NCBI RefSeq assembly: GCF_050627025.1
Contig: NZ_CP192472.1
Direction: 5' to 3' (one strand)
Origin: Variovorax paradoxus_P
Lineage (GTDB): Bacteria > Pseudomonadota > Gammaproteobacteria > Burkholderiales > Burkholderiaceae_C
Length of the DNA stretch: 64,000 nt
Below, piece by piece: positions 23,957 to 32,653 of this stretch. The notes under the pieces were generated by a model. The model was not told where the DNA came from, did no database searches, and saw only the letters and a program-made list of their open reading frames with translations. The position numbers and the translations under genes were made by a program. Position 1 is the stretch's first letter. Every line of letters begins with the position of its first letter.

Positions 23957-24304
23957 ATGAGCAGCATGTTCAAGCCCAAGGACTGGAAAGCCATTCCACG
24001 CCACGCACTGAGCGCCACAGAGATCGTTTCCGGCCTTGCCAAGCTCGACGGCTGGAAGCTCACCGGAGATGGCGCCAACGTCGCCATCGAGAAGACCTTC
24101 AGCTTTGCCAACTACTTCGAGACCATCGCATTCGTGAACGCGCTGGCCTTTGTCGCTCATACGCAAGACCATCATCCGGATCTGTCGGTGCACTACAACC
24201 GCTGTGTCGTGCGTTTCAATACGCACGACGTGGGCGGACTCTCGATAACCGACTTCGATTGCGCGCGCCAGGCCGATGCCCTCGTGGCCAGCCCGGCACC
24301 GTGA
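23957..24304 (+). CDS. 4a-hydroxytetrahydrobiopterin dehydratase (pterin-4a-carbinolamine dehydratase)
   Basis: A 115-residue PCD/DCoH-family protein (length typical). The signature H-T-Q-D-H-H-P-D, with the catalytic histidines, is followed by VHYNRCVVRFNTHDVGG. It dehydrates the carbinolamine made during aromatic amino acid hydroxylation and so recycles tetrahydropterin. A GGAAG ribosome site precedes the ATG. No phenylalanine hydroxylase gene is next to it here. Confidence 0.93.
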   Translation: MSSMFKPKDWKAIPRHALSATEIVSGLAKLDGWKLTGDGANVAIEKTFSFANYFETIAFVNALAFVAHTQDHHPDLSVHYNRCVVRFNTHDVGGLSITDFDCARQADALVASPAP

Positions 24305-24319
24305 TGAGGAAACCGGTCG

Positions 24320-25276
24320 TTGGCTAAGCCGCCCCGCACGCTCCCCAAGGGAGGCGGCACATCCGCCCGCGTTCTGCACGACGGGCTGGTCATTGCAAGC
24401 CATGGACGACATTGCCTGGTTGAAACGCCCGCGGGCGAACGCCTGATCTGCCATCCGCGCGGCAAGAAGAGCCAAGCCGTCGTTGGCGACCGGGTGCGCT
24501 GGCAGGCCAGCGAAGACGAAGGCACGATCGAAGAGGTGGTGCCGCGCCGCAATCTCTTCTATCGGCAGGACGAAATCCGCACCAAGTCATTTGCGGCCAA
24601 CCTCGACCACGTGCTGATCCTGATCGCAGCGGAGCCGGAGTTTTCAGAACATCAGCTGGCACGCGCGCTCATCGCCGCCGAAGCCGAGCACATCACGCCG
24701 ATCATCGCCCTGAACAAGAGCGACCTGGCGGAGCCGTTCGAGCGCGCATGGAACAAGCTCGCGCCCTACCGCCGCATGCACCATGGCGTGCTGCCGCTCT
24801 CGCTCAAGGCCTCCGGCGAGGCCGACTACGCATCGCTGATGAAATTGCTCGCGGGCAAGAGCACGCTGGTGCTGGGCCCTTCGGGCGCGGGCAAAAGCAC
24901 GCTCATCAACCTGCTGGTGCCCGGCGCCACCGCGCTGACCGGCGAAATCTCGCAAGCGCTGAATTCAGGCAAGCACACCACCACGAGCACCACCTGGTAC
25001 TGGGTGGACGAAGCGCGCACCACGGGCCTCATCGACTCGCCAGGTTTTCAGGAATTCGGGCTGAACCACATCGAACCGATGCAGCTTGCCAGCCTGATGC
25101 CGGACATTGCCGAGCACGCGAACGACTGCAAGTTCTACAACTGCACCCATCTGCACGAGCCGGGCTGCGGTGTAATCGCGAATGTCGATTCACCCGCCAA
25201 GCCGGGGCCGATCAGCGCGACGCGCTACAAGATCTACGGCGAGCTCTTCGCCGAACTCAGCCAGCCCCGCTACTGA
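24320..25276 (+). CDS. rsgA: Ribosome small-subunit-dependent GTPase A
   Basis: A 318-residue circularly permuted GTPase that helps mature the 30S subunit. An OB-fold precedes the GTPase core: NKSD (G4) comes first, then P-loop GPSGAGKST and DSPGF (G3). The zinc-binding Cys/His segment is CKFYNCTHLHEPGC. The start is an unusual TTG, with GAGGA about ten bases upstream; no ATG is available without losing the OB-fold. It begins 15 bases after the dehydratase stop. Confidence 0.94.
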   Translation: MAKPPRTLPKGGGTSARVLHDGLVIASHGRHCLVETPAGERLICHPRGKKSQAVVGDRVRWQASEDEGTIEEVVPRRNLFYRQDEIRTKSFAANLDHVLILIAAEPEFSEHQLARALIAAEAEHITPIIALNKSDLAEPFERAWNKLAPYRRMHHGVLPLSLKASGEADYASLMKLLAGKSTLVLGPSGAGKSTLINLLVPGATALTGEISQALNSGKHTTTSTTWYWVDEARTTGLIDSPGFQEFGLNHIEPMQLASLMPDIAEHANDCKFYNCTHLHEPGCGVIANVDSPAKPGPISATRYKIYGELFAELSQPRY

Positions 25277-25295
25277 GACGCGCCGAGACTGACGC

Positions 25296-26390
25296 TTACG
25301 GGCGGCTGTCCAGTATTTCTTGCAGGCGCCGCACCAGCACGCTGCATTGCTCCCGCGAGCCGATGCTGATACGCAGGTACTGCGCAATGCGCGGCTGCTT
25401 GAAATGCCGTACCAGCACCGCACGCTCGCGCAGCAGCGCCGCCAGTTCGGCCGCGTCGCGCGCCGGATGACGCACAAACACGAAGTTGGTTTGCGAAGGC
25501 AATACTTCAAAGCCCAGGTCTTCGAGTTGCAGGCTGAGCCCCTCGCGGGTGTCGACGATCTTGTCGCGTGTGGTTCTGAACCACGCCTCGTCTTCGATGG
25601 CCGCTACGGCACCCGCCACCGCAAGCCTGTCGAGCGGATAGGAATTGAAGCTGTCCTTGACGCGCACGAGCGCATCGATCAGATGCGCCTGGCCGCACGC
25701 AAAGCCGACGCGCAAGCCGGCCAGGGAGCGCGACTTGGACAAGGTCTGCACCACCAGCAGGTTCGGGTATTTTTCGACGAGCGGCAGCGCGCTCTCGCCG
25801 CCGAAGTCGACATACGCCTCGTCTACCAGCACCACGCGCTCGGGGCATGCCGCAAGCAGTTGTTCGATGCGCGCCAGCGGCAGGCCAACACCGGTGGGCG
25901 CATTGGGGTTGGCGATCACCAGGCCTGCGCAGCCGCGGCGTGCCCTGGCCGCAATGGCATCGACGTCGATGCGAAGGCCCTCGTCCACCGGCACAAGTTC
26001 GCATGCAATGCCGTAAAGCTGCGCATAGACCCGATAGAAGCTGTAGCTCACGTCAGGCATCAGCAGCGGCTCGGCTTGCTGGAAGAAGGCGAAAAATGCG
26101 TGGGCCAGTACTTCGTCCGAGCCATTGCCCGCAAAGACCTGGTCGGCCTGCAATCCGTGCCGCCGTGCGACCGCATCGCGCAGCGCAAGGGAGGTGGGAT
26201 CGGGGTAGCGCTCCAGGCCGCTCGCGGCCGCCTGCTGGATCGCATCGACAGCCAGCGGGGACGGCGCATACGGGTTCTCGTTGGTGTTGAGCTTGACGAG
26301 GTTTTCGATGCGCGGCTGCTCGCCGGGCACATAGGGCTCGAGCGCGCCGATGCGCGGGCTCCAGAAGGCCGGTGATGTCGAAGCGGTCAT
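25296..26390 (-). CDS. hisC: Histidinol-phosphate aminotransferase
   Basis: A 364-residue class I/II PLP-dependent aminotransferase of histidine synthesis (imidazole-acetol phosphate plus glutamate). It shows LNTNENPYAPSP, GNGSDEV, NPNAPTG, DEAYVDF and the PLP lysine in LSKSRSLAGLR. It is convergent with rsgA (19-base gap) and lies 16 bases downstream of the CobD/CbiB-family gene. A longer frame extends to 26579 inside that neighbour and is rejected. Confidence 0.93.
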   Translation of the reverse strand: MTASTSPAFWSPRIGALEPYVPGEQPRIENLVKLNTNENPYAPSPLAVDAIQQAAASGLERYPDPTSLALRDAVARRHGLQADQVFAGNGSDEVLAHAFFAFFQQAEPLLMPDVSYSFYRVYAQLYGIACELVPVDEGLRIDVDAIAARARRGCAGLVIANPNAPTGVGLPLARIEQLLAACPERVVLVDEAYVDFGGESALPLVEKYPNLLVVQTLSKSRSLAGLRVGFACGQAHLIDALVRVKDSFNSYPLDRLAVAGAVAAIEDEAWFRTTRDKIVDTREGLSLQLEDLGFEVLPSQTNFVFVRHPARDAAELAALLRERAVLVRHFKQPRIAQYLRISIGSREQCSVLVRRLQEILDSRP

Positions 26391-26406
26391 GGCCGGCTCA
26401 CTTTGC

Positions 26407-27408
26407 TCAGCCGAGCAGGCGAGCCAGGGTGAGCAAGGCCAGCAGCACCATCCACATGACCACCGAGCGCCAGACCAGGCCGACCACGCTGCGCAAATGG
26501 CCGGGCTCGGGCTCGCGGCCCGGCGTGCTGCCGCTGTCGAGCCGGCGGCCATCGGCCATCGAATCGCCGGCCTGGGCACGCGGCAGGGGGTCGGCGACCG
26601 GAATCGGGCTCAGCGCTCCGCCGCCCAGGCGCACATTGACCGCGCCGGAAGTCGCCGCAAGGATCACACCGTCGTTCTCGCTCCGGAAGCGCCGCGCATC
26701 GTTGCGCCAGCAATCGATCGCTTCTTCAAAGCTCCCGACGACGGCGAAGCCCAGCGCGGTAATTCGCGCAGGCAGCCAATCGATGGCGTGCCAGGCGCGA
26801 TCGGCCGCGCGCTGCACCGAAACGCTCGAAGGCTGCACCGCCGCGCCGTTCTTGTGCATCCAGTAGCGCGAAACGAATTCACTCATGCGATAGAACACCG
26901 CACCCGCGGGACCAAGCCCCAGGGCGGCGAGTATCGAGAACCAGGCGAGCACGCCGAACACATGGCGATGCGCCGCAATCACCGAATGCTCGATCACGTG
27001 CCGCACGATTTCGCTGCGCGGCAGCTCTGCTGCATCGACGCCTTGCCAGTGCGCCAGCAGCGAGCGAGCGAGTGGCTCGTCGCCTTCGTCGAGCGCATCG
27101 CGAATGTCGGTGAAGTGATGGCTGAACTGCCGGAATCCGAGCGTGACGTAAAGCACGGCAATGCTCCAGAGCACCGCAAACGGCAACCCGAGCGTGTACA
27201 CCAGCAGCAGGTGGATGCCCAGCGTCAAAAGCGTGGGGACCAGCACCGCGAGGCCCCAGGCCACCCATCCGTGATGCGGCTTTCCGGCGTCGAAGTTGCG
27301 GCTTGTCCAGCGAGTCCATGCCAGTACGCCGCCATACACGGGGTTGTGAGGGGCGAGCGGCCGCACCTGCTCGATCAGCAACGCACACAGGATGGCAAAG
27401 AAGCTCAT
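26407..27408 (-). CDS. CobD/CbiB-family membrane protein
   Basis: A 333-residue integral membrane protein related to adenosylcobinamide-phosphate synthase (CobD/CbiB). It starts MSFFAILCALLIEQVRPL and has about four to five hydrophobic helices, with one at the extreme C-terminus. The central GFRQFSHHFTDI and YRMSEFVSRYW segments are typical of the Burkholderiales subfamily, which occurs without other cobalamin genes, as here. True cobalamin function is therefore uncertain. The start at 27408 was chosen because upstream sequence is polar. Confidence 0.85.
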   Translation of the reverse strand: MSFFAILCALLIEQVRPLAPHNPVYGGVLAWTRWTSRNFDAGKPHHGWVAWGLAVLVPTLLTLGIHLLLVYTLGLPFAVLWSIAVLYVTLGFRQFSHHFTDIRDALDEGDEPLARSLLAHWQGVDAAELPRSEIVRHVIEHSVIAAHRHVFGVLAWFSILAALGLGPAGAVFYRMSEFVSRYWMHKNGAAVQPSSVSVQRAADRAWHAIDWLPARITALGFAVVGSFEEAIDCWRNDARRFRSENDGVILAATSGAVNVRLGGGALSPIPVADPLPRAQAGDSMADGRRLDSGSTPGREPEPGHLRSVVGLVWRSVVMWMVLLALLTLARLLG

Positions 27409-27457
27409 CCTTCGATGATAGCGAGAGCGCCCCCAGGGTTCCCGGCTCAGGCCGAGG

Positions 27458-28177
27458 TCAGGCAGAGAGAAAGCGATAGAGGTTGCGAAGCATGCCGGCA
27501 GTGGCGCCCCACACAAAGCGCTCTTCGGCACCGTCCTGATAGGGCATCGAGTACCACTCGCGCCGCGTGCCATCGGGCGCGGGCACGGTGTGGCGCCGGT
27601 GATTGGCCGGATCCATGAGCCAAGCCAGCGGCACCTCGAAGGCCAGTGCCACTTCGTAGGGATTGATGGTGAGTTCGAAGTCCGGCTTTACCAGTGCGAC
27701 CACGGGCGTCACGACGAATGACGTGACGGTCGTGTAGGTCGGAAGACTTCCAAGCACCTCGATGAAGTGGGCGGACAGGCCGACTTCTTCCCAGGCCTCG
27801 CGCAGTGCCGCAGCTGCGACGTTCGCGTCCTCCGGATCGACACGGCCGCCGGGAAATGCGACCTGTCCCGAATGATTCGACAAGTGCGCCGTGCGCTCCG
27901 TCAACAGCACGGCCGCGCCCTGTGGACGCTGCACGATAGGCACCAGCACGGCAGCCTGCGCGGGAGCGCGGTCGGTCAGGCGCGGCTCGCGCCGAAGCTC
28001 GGGCGTCCACTCCGGTGGCGTGGCAAAGCGCTTGCGCAGCGCATCGGGCGTCAACTGCGCAGGGGCCACCGCAGGCAGTCCGTCAGGCCCCCCGACCACA
28101 GGTGCCTTGCGCGGATCGATCGGCAGCAGCGTGGGTGGCACCACGGCATTGACGGGTTCGACGGGAGCAAATTGCAT
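27458..28177 (-). CDS. NUDIX hydrolase, CoA-pyrophosphatase type
   Basis: A 239-residue NUDIX enzyme. The CoA-pyrophosphatase signature LTERTAHLSNHSGQVAFPGG runs straight into the NUDIX box (GGRVDPE...REAWEEVGL). It should hydrolyse CoA or its derivatives to 4'-phosphopantetheine and adenosine 3',5'-bisphosphate. About 80 residues precede the catalytic domain. The start at 28177 has no Shine-Dalgarno sequence (the upstream bases are C-rich), so the true start may differ; the frame is open to 28291. Confidence 0.9.
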   Translation of the reverse strand: MQFAPVEPVNAVVPPTLLPIDPRKAPVVGGPDGLPAVAPAQLTPDALRKRFATPPEWTPELRREPRLTDRAPAQAAVLVPIVQRPQGAAVLLTERTAHLSNHSGQVAFPGGRVDPEDANVAAAALREAWEEVGLSAHFIEVLGSLPTYTTVTSFVVTPVVALVKPDFELTINPYEVALAFEVPLAWLMDPANHRRHTVPAPDGTRREWYSMPYQDGAEERFVWGATAGMLRNLYRFLSA

Positions 28178-28289
28178 GGGGGCGGAGGAGTCGGTCAAGT
28201 GCGGAGTTTCAGTGAAGGAGTAGAGCTTAAAAAAGCGACGCTGTCTTTTTACAGAAAGGTCGCAAGAATCATGCATGGAGCACCAACGC

Positions 28290-28316
28290 AAAAAGCCGCC
28301 AGAGCGGCGGCTTTTT
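28290..28316 (-). terminator. Terminator of the rpsP-rimM-trmD-rplS operon
   Basis: A perfect eleven-base-pair stem, AAAAAGCCGCC (28290-28300) and GGCGGCTTTTT (28306-28316), with a five-base loop and a T-run on the minus strand. It starts about 20 bases past the rplS stop. Confidence 0.9.
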
Positions 28317-28336
28317 GCATGGCAGGAAGACAGAGC

Positions 28337-28711
28337 TTACTTGGCAGCCTGCGACTTGCCCGGCAGCTTTTCCTTGATGCGTGCCGAACGGCCGCTGCGG
28401 TCGCGCAGGTAGTACAGCTTGGCGCGGCGAACGTCGCCGCGGCGCTTGATTTCGATGCCGGCGATCAGCGGGCTGTAGGTTTGGAACGTACGTTCCACGC
28501 CTTCGCCGCTGGAGATCTTGCGCACCGTGAAGCCGCTGTTGAGGCCGCGATTGCGCTTGGCAATCACAACGCCTTCATAGGCCTGCACGCGCTTGCGGGT
28601 GCCTTCAACGACATTCACGCTGACGATGACCGTGTCACCGGGCATGAAATCGGGGATCTTCTTGCCGAGGCGGGCGATTTCTTCCTGCTCGAGGGTTTCG
28701 ATGAGGTTCAT
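28337..28711 (-). CDS. rplS: 50S ribosomal protein L19
   Basis: A 124-residue L19 protein at the 30S-50S interface. It begins MNLIETLEQEEI and contains FMPGDTVIVSVNVVEGTRKR, RNRGLNSGFTVRKISSGEGVER and KLYYLRDRSGR, all family hallmarks. AGGA lies six bases before the ATG. It is the last gene of the conserved rpsP-rimM-trmD-rplS operon; a strong terminator follows. Confidence 0.98.
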   Translation of the reverse strand: MNLIETLEQEEIARLGKKIPDFMPGDTVIVSVNVVEGTRKRVQAYEGVVIAKRNRGLNSGFTVRKISSGEGVERTFQTYSPLIAGIEIKRRGDVRRAKLYYLRDRSGRSARIKEKLPGKSQAAK

Positions 28712-28834
28712 GATTTCCTGATATTCGATCGTGCTCGCGCTACACAAAAGGCGCCGTTGGTTTCATTGCCTTGCTCACCGTGGGTGCGCAATGAAAGCCG
28801 GACGCGGCCGGGCAGAGGATCGGGGAACCGAGGA

Positions 28835-29581
28835 TTATAGCTTTTTTTTCAGGGCCGTTTCATCGGCCTTGCTCAGGCGACCCGCATCGCGTGCGGCCGC
28901 AATCAGGTCGGGGCGCCGTGCTGCGGTAATGGCCAGCCGCTGGTCGCGCCGCCAGCGCTCGATCTGTACGTGATGCCCCGAGAGCAGAGGCGCCGGCACG
29001 CCCTGCCCGTTCCACTGCTCGGGCCGGGTGTAGTGGGGGCAATCGAGCAAGCCGTCGAGCGCAGGATTGAAGCTGTCCTGCACGTGGCTGGCCTCATCGC
29101 CCAGCACCCCGGGCTGCAGCCGGGCGACCGCGTCGAGCAGCGCCATGGCCGCAATTTCGCCGCCGGAGAGAATGAAATCGCCAAGGCTGATCTGGTGCGT
29201 GACACGCGTGTCGATGAAGCGTTGGTCAATGCCTTCGTAGCGGCCGCAGACAAGTACCGCGCCCTCGCTGGCGGACCAGCACTCGACCGCTTCATGCCGA
29301 AGCGCTTCGCCAATGGGAGAAAACAGCACCACCGGCGCTTGCGCCCCGCGTGCGGCCAGCGCCGCATCAAGACAAGCCGAGAGCGGCTCCGCCATCATCA
29401 CCATGCCCGGACCACCGCCGAACGGCCGGTCGTCCACCCGCTTGTAGTTGCCTTGCGCAAAGTCGCGCGGATTCCACAGCACGACCTCGACCTGCTTCGA
29501 CTCGTAGGCGCGGCGCGTCACGCCGCTGGCCAACAAGGGCGCGAACAGTTCGGGAAAGAGCGTGAGGACGTCGAAGCGCAT
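28835..29581 (-). CDS. trmD: tRNA (guanine-37-N1)-methyltransferase
   Basis: A 248-residue SPOUT methyltransferase that makes m1G37 in tRNA and prevents frameshifting. It starts MRFDVLTLFPELF and shows PFGGGPGMVM, CGRYEGIDQRF, the knot segment SLGDFILSGGE and NPALDGLLDCPHYTRP. It lies between rimM and rplS in the standard operon order, with 25 bases to rimM. Confidence 0.98.
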   Translation of the reverse strand: MRFDVLTLFPELFAPLLASGVTRRAYESKQVEVVLWNPRDFAQGNYKRVDDRPFGGGPGMVMMAEPLSACLDAALAARGAQAPVVLFSPIGEALRHEAVECWSASEGAVLVCGRYEGIDQRFIDTRVTHQISLGDFILSGGEIAAMALLDAVARLQPGVLGDEASHVQDSFNPALDGLLDCPHYTRPEQWNGQGVPAPLLSGHHVQIERWRRDQRLAITAARRPDLIAAARDAGRLSKADETALKKKL

Positions 29582-29606
29582 GCGCGCAAGGCCCGTATCG
29601 GCGAAA

Positions 29607-30161
29607 TCAGAAATCGGGTTGCCAGTCGACCGTGATCAGCCGGCCGGCGAGATCGACCTTGTCGACGAAGACCGAGACGAAGGGCACCATGCGTTCGATG
29701 GTCTTGCCGTCTTCTTCGGCCGTGAGCACCAGCGTGGTTTGCGGGCCCGTGGCGAGCAGCTCGCGCACCGTGCCGAGCGTCACGCCTTCGCGATTGACCA
29801 CCGAAAGGCCGATCAGGTCGACCCAGTAGTACTCGTCGTCGCCGGCTGTTGGAAAGCTCGAACGCGGCACGAACACGCGTGCGCCACGCAGTGCCTCGGC
29901 GGCGTTACGGTCGGGCACGTCTTCAGACGATGCAACGATGCAGTCGGAATGTTCTTTGGCTTCGCGGATCGCAAGCCGGAAAGCTGCGGTTGCCGAGGCT
30001 CCGGGAGCCTGCAGGAACCAGCGCTTGGAAGAAAAAAGCGCCTCGGGCTGGGCGCTGTGGGGCAAGACCTTGAACCAGCCCTTGATGCCCCATGCATCGG
30101 CGATGCGTCCTACCTCGATCGCATCCGCCGGCAATTCGGCGGCTTCGAGTGCGGGCAACAT
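29607..30161 (-). CDS. rimM: Ribosome maturation factor RimM
   Basis: A 184-residue 16S rRNA processing factor that binds S19. The N-terminal RimM domain has GRIADAWGIKGWFKV and the C-terminal PRC-barrel has YYWVDLIGLSVVNREGVTLGTV, ending MVPFV...VDLAGRLITVDW. It sits 16 bases after rpsP. The length is a little above the family norm because of a short N-terminal stretch and an internal loop. Confidence 0.97.
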   Translation of the reverse strand: MLPALEAAELPADAIEVGRIADAWGIKGWFKVLPHSAQPEALFSSKRWFLQAPGASATAAFRLAIREAKEHSDCIVASSEDVPDRNAAEALRGARVFVPRSSFPTAGDDEYYWVDLIGLSVVNREGVTLGTVRELLATGPQTTLVLTAEEDGKTIERMVPFVSVFVDKVDLAGRLITVDWQPDF

Positions 30162-30177
30162 CGCCGTGCTGGACGGC

Positions 30178-30441
30178 TTAGGCCGCCGCCTTGGGAGCCG
30201 CAGCAGCGGCTTGCTTGATCAGGCGCAGGACCGTGGGCGAAGCTTGTGCGCCGACGCTCTTCCAGTAAGCCAGGCGGTCCTGGGCAATACGGATGCTTTC
30301 TTCGTTTTCCTTGGCGATCGGGTTGTAGAAACCCAGGCGCTCGATGAAACGGCCATCGCGGCGAACGCGTTTGTCCGACACGACGATGTTGAAGAACGGA
30401 CGGCCTTTGGAGCCGCCGCGGGAGAGTCGAATGACGACCAT
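30178..30441 (-). CDS. rpsP: 30S ribosomal protein S16
   Basis: An 87-residue S16 protein, start MVVIRLSRGGSKGRPFF, with RDGRFIERLGFYNP and a short Ala-rich tail. It is the first gene of the rpsP operon. AAGGAT is just upstream of the ATG, and a promoter candidate lies about 120 bases upstream. Confidence 0.98.
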   Translation of the reverse strand: MVVIRLSRGGSKGRPFFNIVVSDKRVRRDGRFIERLGFYNPIAKENEESIRIAQDRLAYWKSVGAQASPTVLRLIKQAAAAAPKAAA

Positions 30442-30563
30442 GATTTATCCTTGGGTGGTGCAGCAAGCCCGTTTTCTAAACAAGAAGCCCGCTCACAGTG
30501 TTCTTTCAGCGTCGAGACACGCGACATGGCCACCCGGCCAGCGACACGCTGAAAAGCCTGCGA

Positions 30564-30592
30564 TTATAGCCCGACCTGCGTTTTCTCCGAAT
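30564..30592 (-). promoter_or_regulatory. Promoter of the rpsP operon
   Basis: On the minus strand TTCGGA (30587-30592), a 17-base spacer and a perfect TATAAT (30564-30569). The leader would be about 115 bases, which leaves room for ribosomal-protein autoregulation. Confidence 0.65.
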
Positions 30593-30624
30593 TCCGGCCT
30601 TTGCGCCGTCTGCTTGCAACCTGC

Positions 30625-31149
30625 ATGACCCCTACCATCCGCCCCAGCCGCGACGAAGACATCGCGGCCATCACGGCCATCTATGCCCACCACGTGCTGA
30701 ACGGCACCGGCACATTCGAAACCGAAGCCCCTTCTGCCGCCGACATGGCTGCGCGGCGCGCCGATGTACTCGGCAAGAACCTGCCTTACCTCGTTGCCGA
30801 ACAAAACGGCGAAGTGTTGGGTTTTGCCTACTGCAACTGGTTCAAGCCGCGCCCGGCGTACCGCTTTTCGGCGGAAGATTCGATCTACATGTCCGAAGCA
30901 GCGCGTGGCAAGGGCCTTGGCGCGCAACTTTTGACCGCACTCTCGCAAGCCGCCGAAGCGGTAGGCGTCCGCAAGCTGATCGCAGTGATCGGCGATTCGG
31001 CCAATGCCGGCTCCATCGGCGTGCACCGCAGCAATGGGTTTACGCAAGTGGGCGTGCTCAAGGACTGCGGCTGGAAGTTCGGCCAATGGCGCGATGTGGT
31101 CCTGATGGAAAAGGTGCTCGGCGAAGGCAGCACAACCAAACCCGAATGA
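30625..31149 (+). CDS. GNAT-family N-acetyltransferase (phosphinothricin-acetyltransferase type)
   Basis: A 174-residue acetyl-CoA-dependent acetyltransferase. It starts MTPTIRPSRDEDIAAITAIY, a pattern of the PAT/YncA subgroup. The acetyl-CoA loop is SEAARGKGLGAQLL, and GSIGVHRSNGFTQVG follows. Substrates of this subgroup are glufosinate-like or methionine-analogue amino groups; none can be chosen here. It is divergent from rpsP and overlaps the next gene by four bases. Confidence 0.9.
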   Translation: MTPTIRPSRDEDIAAITAIYAHHVLNGTGTFETEAPSAADMAARRADVLGKNLPYLVAEQNGEVLGFAYCNWFKPRPAYRFSAEDSIYMSEAARGKGLGAQLLTALSQAAEAVGVRKLIAVIGDSANAGSIGVHRSNGFTQVGVLKDCGWKFGQWRDVVLMEKVLGEGSTTKPE

Positions 31150-31592
31150 AAAACAAAACCTTTGCCGCCTGGCTCTCTTTTCTGGGCGGCCCGCTGGGCC
31201 TGCACCGCTTCTACCTGCGCGGCATGGGCGACTGGCTTGGCTGGCTGCTCCCCGTACCTACGGCGTTGGGCCTCTACGGCATGGAGCGCGTGCGCATGTA
31301 TGGTGTGGACGACGGCTGGAGCTGGGTGCTGATTCCGCTGCTCGGCTTCACCATTGCAGGGTGCGCGCTGATGGCCATCATCTATGGCCTCATGACGCCC
31401 GAGAAGTGGAATGCCCGATTCAACGCTGGCGCGCCACCTGACGCCGAGGCAGGCCACACGAGCTGGGCCACCATCGGCGCCGTGGTGCTTGCGCTCTTCT
31501 TCGGCAGCACCGTGCTCATGGCCAGCATCGTGTTCAGCTTTCAGCGCTACTTCGAACACCAGGTCGAAGAAGGCCGAAAGATTTCGCAGTAG
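31146..31592 (+). CDS. TM2-domain membrane protein
   Basis: A 148-residue membrane protein. The TM2 signature FLGGPLGLHRFYLRGMGDWL occupies residues 12-31, followed by at least three hydrophobic helices including a long one near the C-terminus. Translationally coupled to the GNAT gene (ATGA overlap). The function of bacterial TM2 proteins is unknown. Confidence 0.85.
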   Translation: MKNKTFAAWLSFLGGPLGLHRFYLRGMGDWLGWLLPVPTALGLYGMERVRMYGVDDGWSWVLIPLLGFTIAGCALMAIIYGLMTPEKWNARFNAGAPPDAEAGHTSWATIGAVVLALFFGSTVLMASIVFSFQRYFEHQVEEGRKISQ

Positions 31593-31628
31593 CGGCTTGA
31601 TGCCGGCGCCAAGGCGCCGCAGCACGCC

Positions 31629-32639
31629 TCAGAAAATCTGCAGGCTGAGCCAGTACGCGATTGCGGCGACGAAAGCCGACGCCGGAATCGTGAAGATCCA
31701 GGCCCAGACGATGTTGCCCGCCACACCCCAGCGCACCGCGCTCGCGCGCTGGGCGGAACCCACGCCGACGATGGCGCCGGTGATGGTGTGGGTGGTCGAC
31801 ACCGGAATGCCCAGCGCGGTGGCCAGGAACAGCGTGAGAGCGCCGCCCGTCTCTGCGCAGAAACCGCCCACGGGCTTGAGCTTGGTGATCTTCTGGCCCA
31901 TGGTCTTGACGATGCGCCAGCCGCCGAACATGGTGCCCAGCGCAATGGCCGCATAGCAACTCACGATGGTCCATGTCGGCGGGTTCGCGTCGGTGGCGGA
32001 GGCATAGCCGGTGGCGATCAGCAGCATCCAGATGATGCCGATGGTCTTCTGTGCATCGTTGCCGCCGTGGCCCAGGCTGTAGGCCCCTGCCGAAACCAGC
32101 TGCAGCCGCCGGAACCAGCGGTCCACCCGCGACGGGGTTGCGCGCCGGAAGCCCCAGGCCACCAGCACCATCATCATGGAACCAAGCAGGAAGCCGAGGA
32201 GCGGCGAAACGAAAATGAACGCCACGGTCTTCCAGATGCCCGTGGCCACCAGCCCGCTGGCGCCGGTCTTTGCGATCACGGCGCCCACGATGCCGCCAAT
32301 CAGCGCGTGCGACGAGCTGCTGGGAATACCGTAGTACCAGGTCACCAGGTTCCAGCTGATGGCGCCAATGAGCGCGCCGAACACCACGTGCACATCCACC
32401 ACCCCGGGCTGGGCAATGCCCTTGCCCACCGTGGCTGCCACGCTCAGGTGAAAGATGAAGATCGCGATCAGGTTGAAGAACGCGGCAAAAAGCACCGCAT
32501 GCCCCGGCTTGAGCACGCCGGTCGACACCACGGTGGCGATGGAATTCGCCGCGTCGTGGAAGCCGTTCATGAAGTCGAAGGCGATCGCGAGCACGACCAG
32601 CAATACCACCACCCAGAGGGCGACCTGAACCGTTGCCAT
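31629..32639 (-). CDS. Inorganic phosphate transporter, PiT family
   Basis: A 336-residue multi-spanning transporter. The two inverted-repeat PiT signatures are present: DFMNGFHDAANSIATVV near the N-terminus and SLGHGGNDAQKTIGI in the second half. It imports phosphate (with metal) by proton symport. The DUF47 gene lies immediately upstream with a 14-base gap, the usual pairing. The ATG at 32639 is preferred over a TTG one codon earlier. Confidence 0.95.
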   Translation of the reverse strand: MATVQVALWVVVLLVVLAIAFDFMNGFHDAANSIATVVSTGVLKPGHAVLFAAFFNLIAIFIFHLSVAATVGKGIAQPGVVDVHVVFGALIGAISWNLVTWYYGIPSSSSHALIGGIVGAVIAKTGASGLVATGIWKTVAFIFVSPLLGFLLGSMMMVLVAWGFRRATPSRVDRWFRRLQLVSAGAYSLGHGGNDAQKTIGIIWMLLIATGYASATDANPPTWTIVSCYAAIALGTMFGGWRIVKTMGQKITKLKPVGGFCAETGGALTLFLATALGIPVSTTHTITGAIVGVGSAQRASAVRWGVAGNIVWAWIFTIPASAFVAAIAYWLSLQIF

Positions 32640-32653
32640 CAATCGCTACCCGC

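Noticed and set aside
26407..27408. Assignment as cobD of cobalamin synthesis
   Set aside because: Only the family is supported; no other cobalamin gene is present and the subfamily occurs as an orphan.
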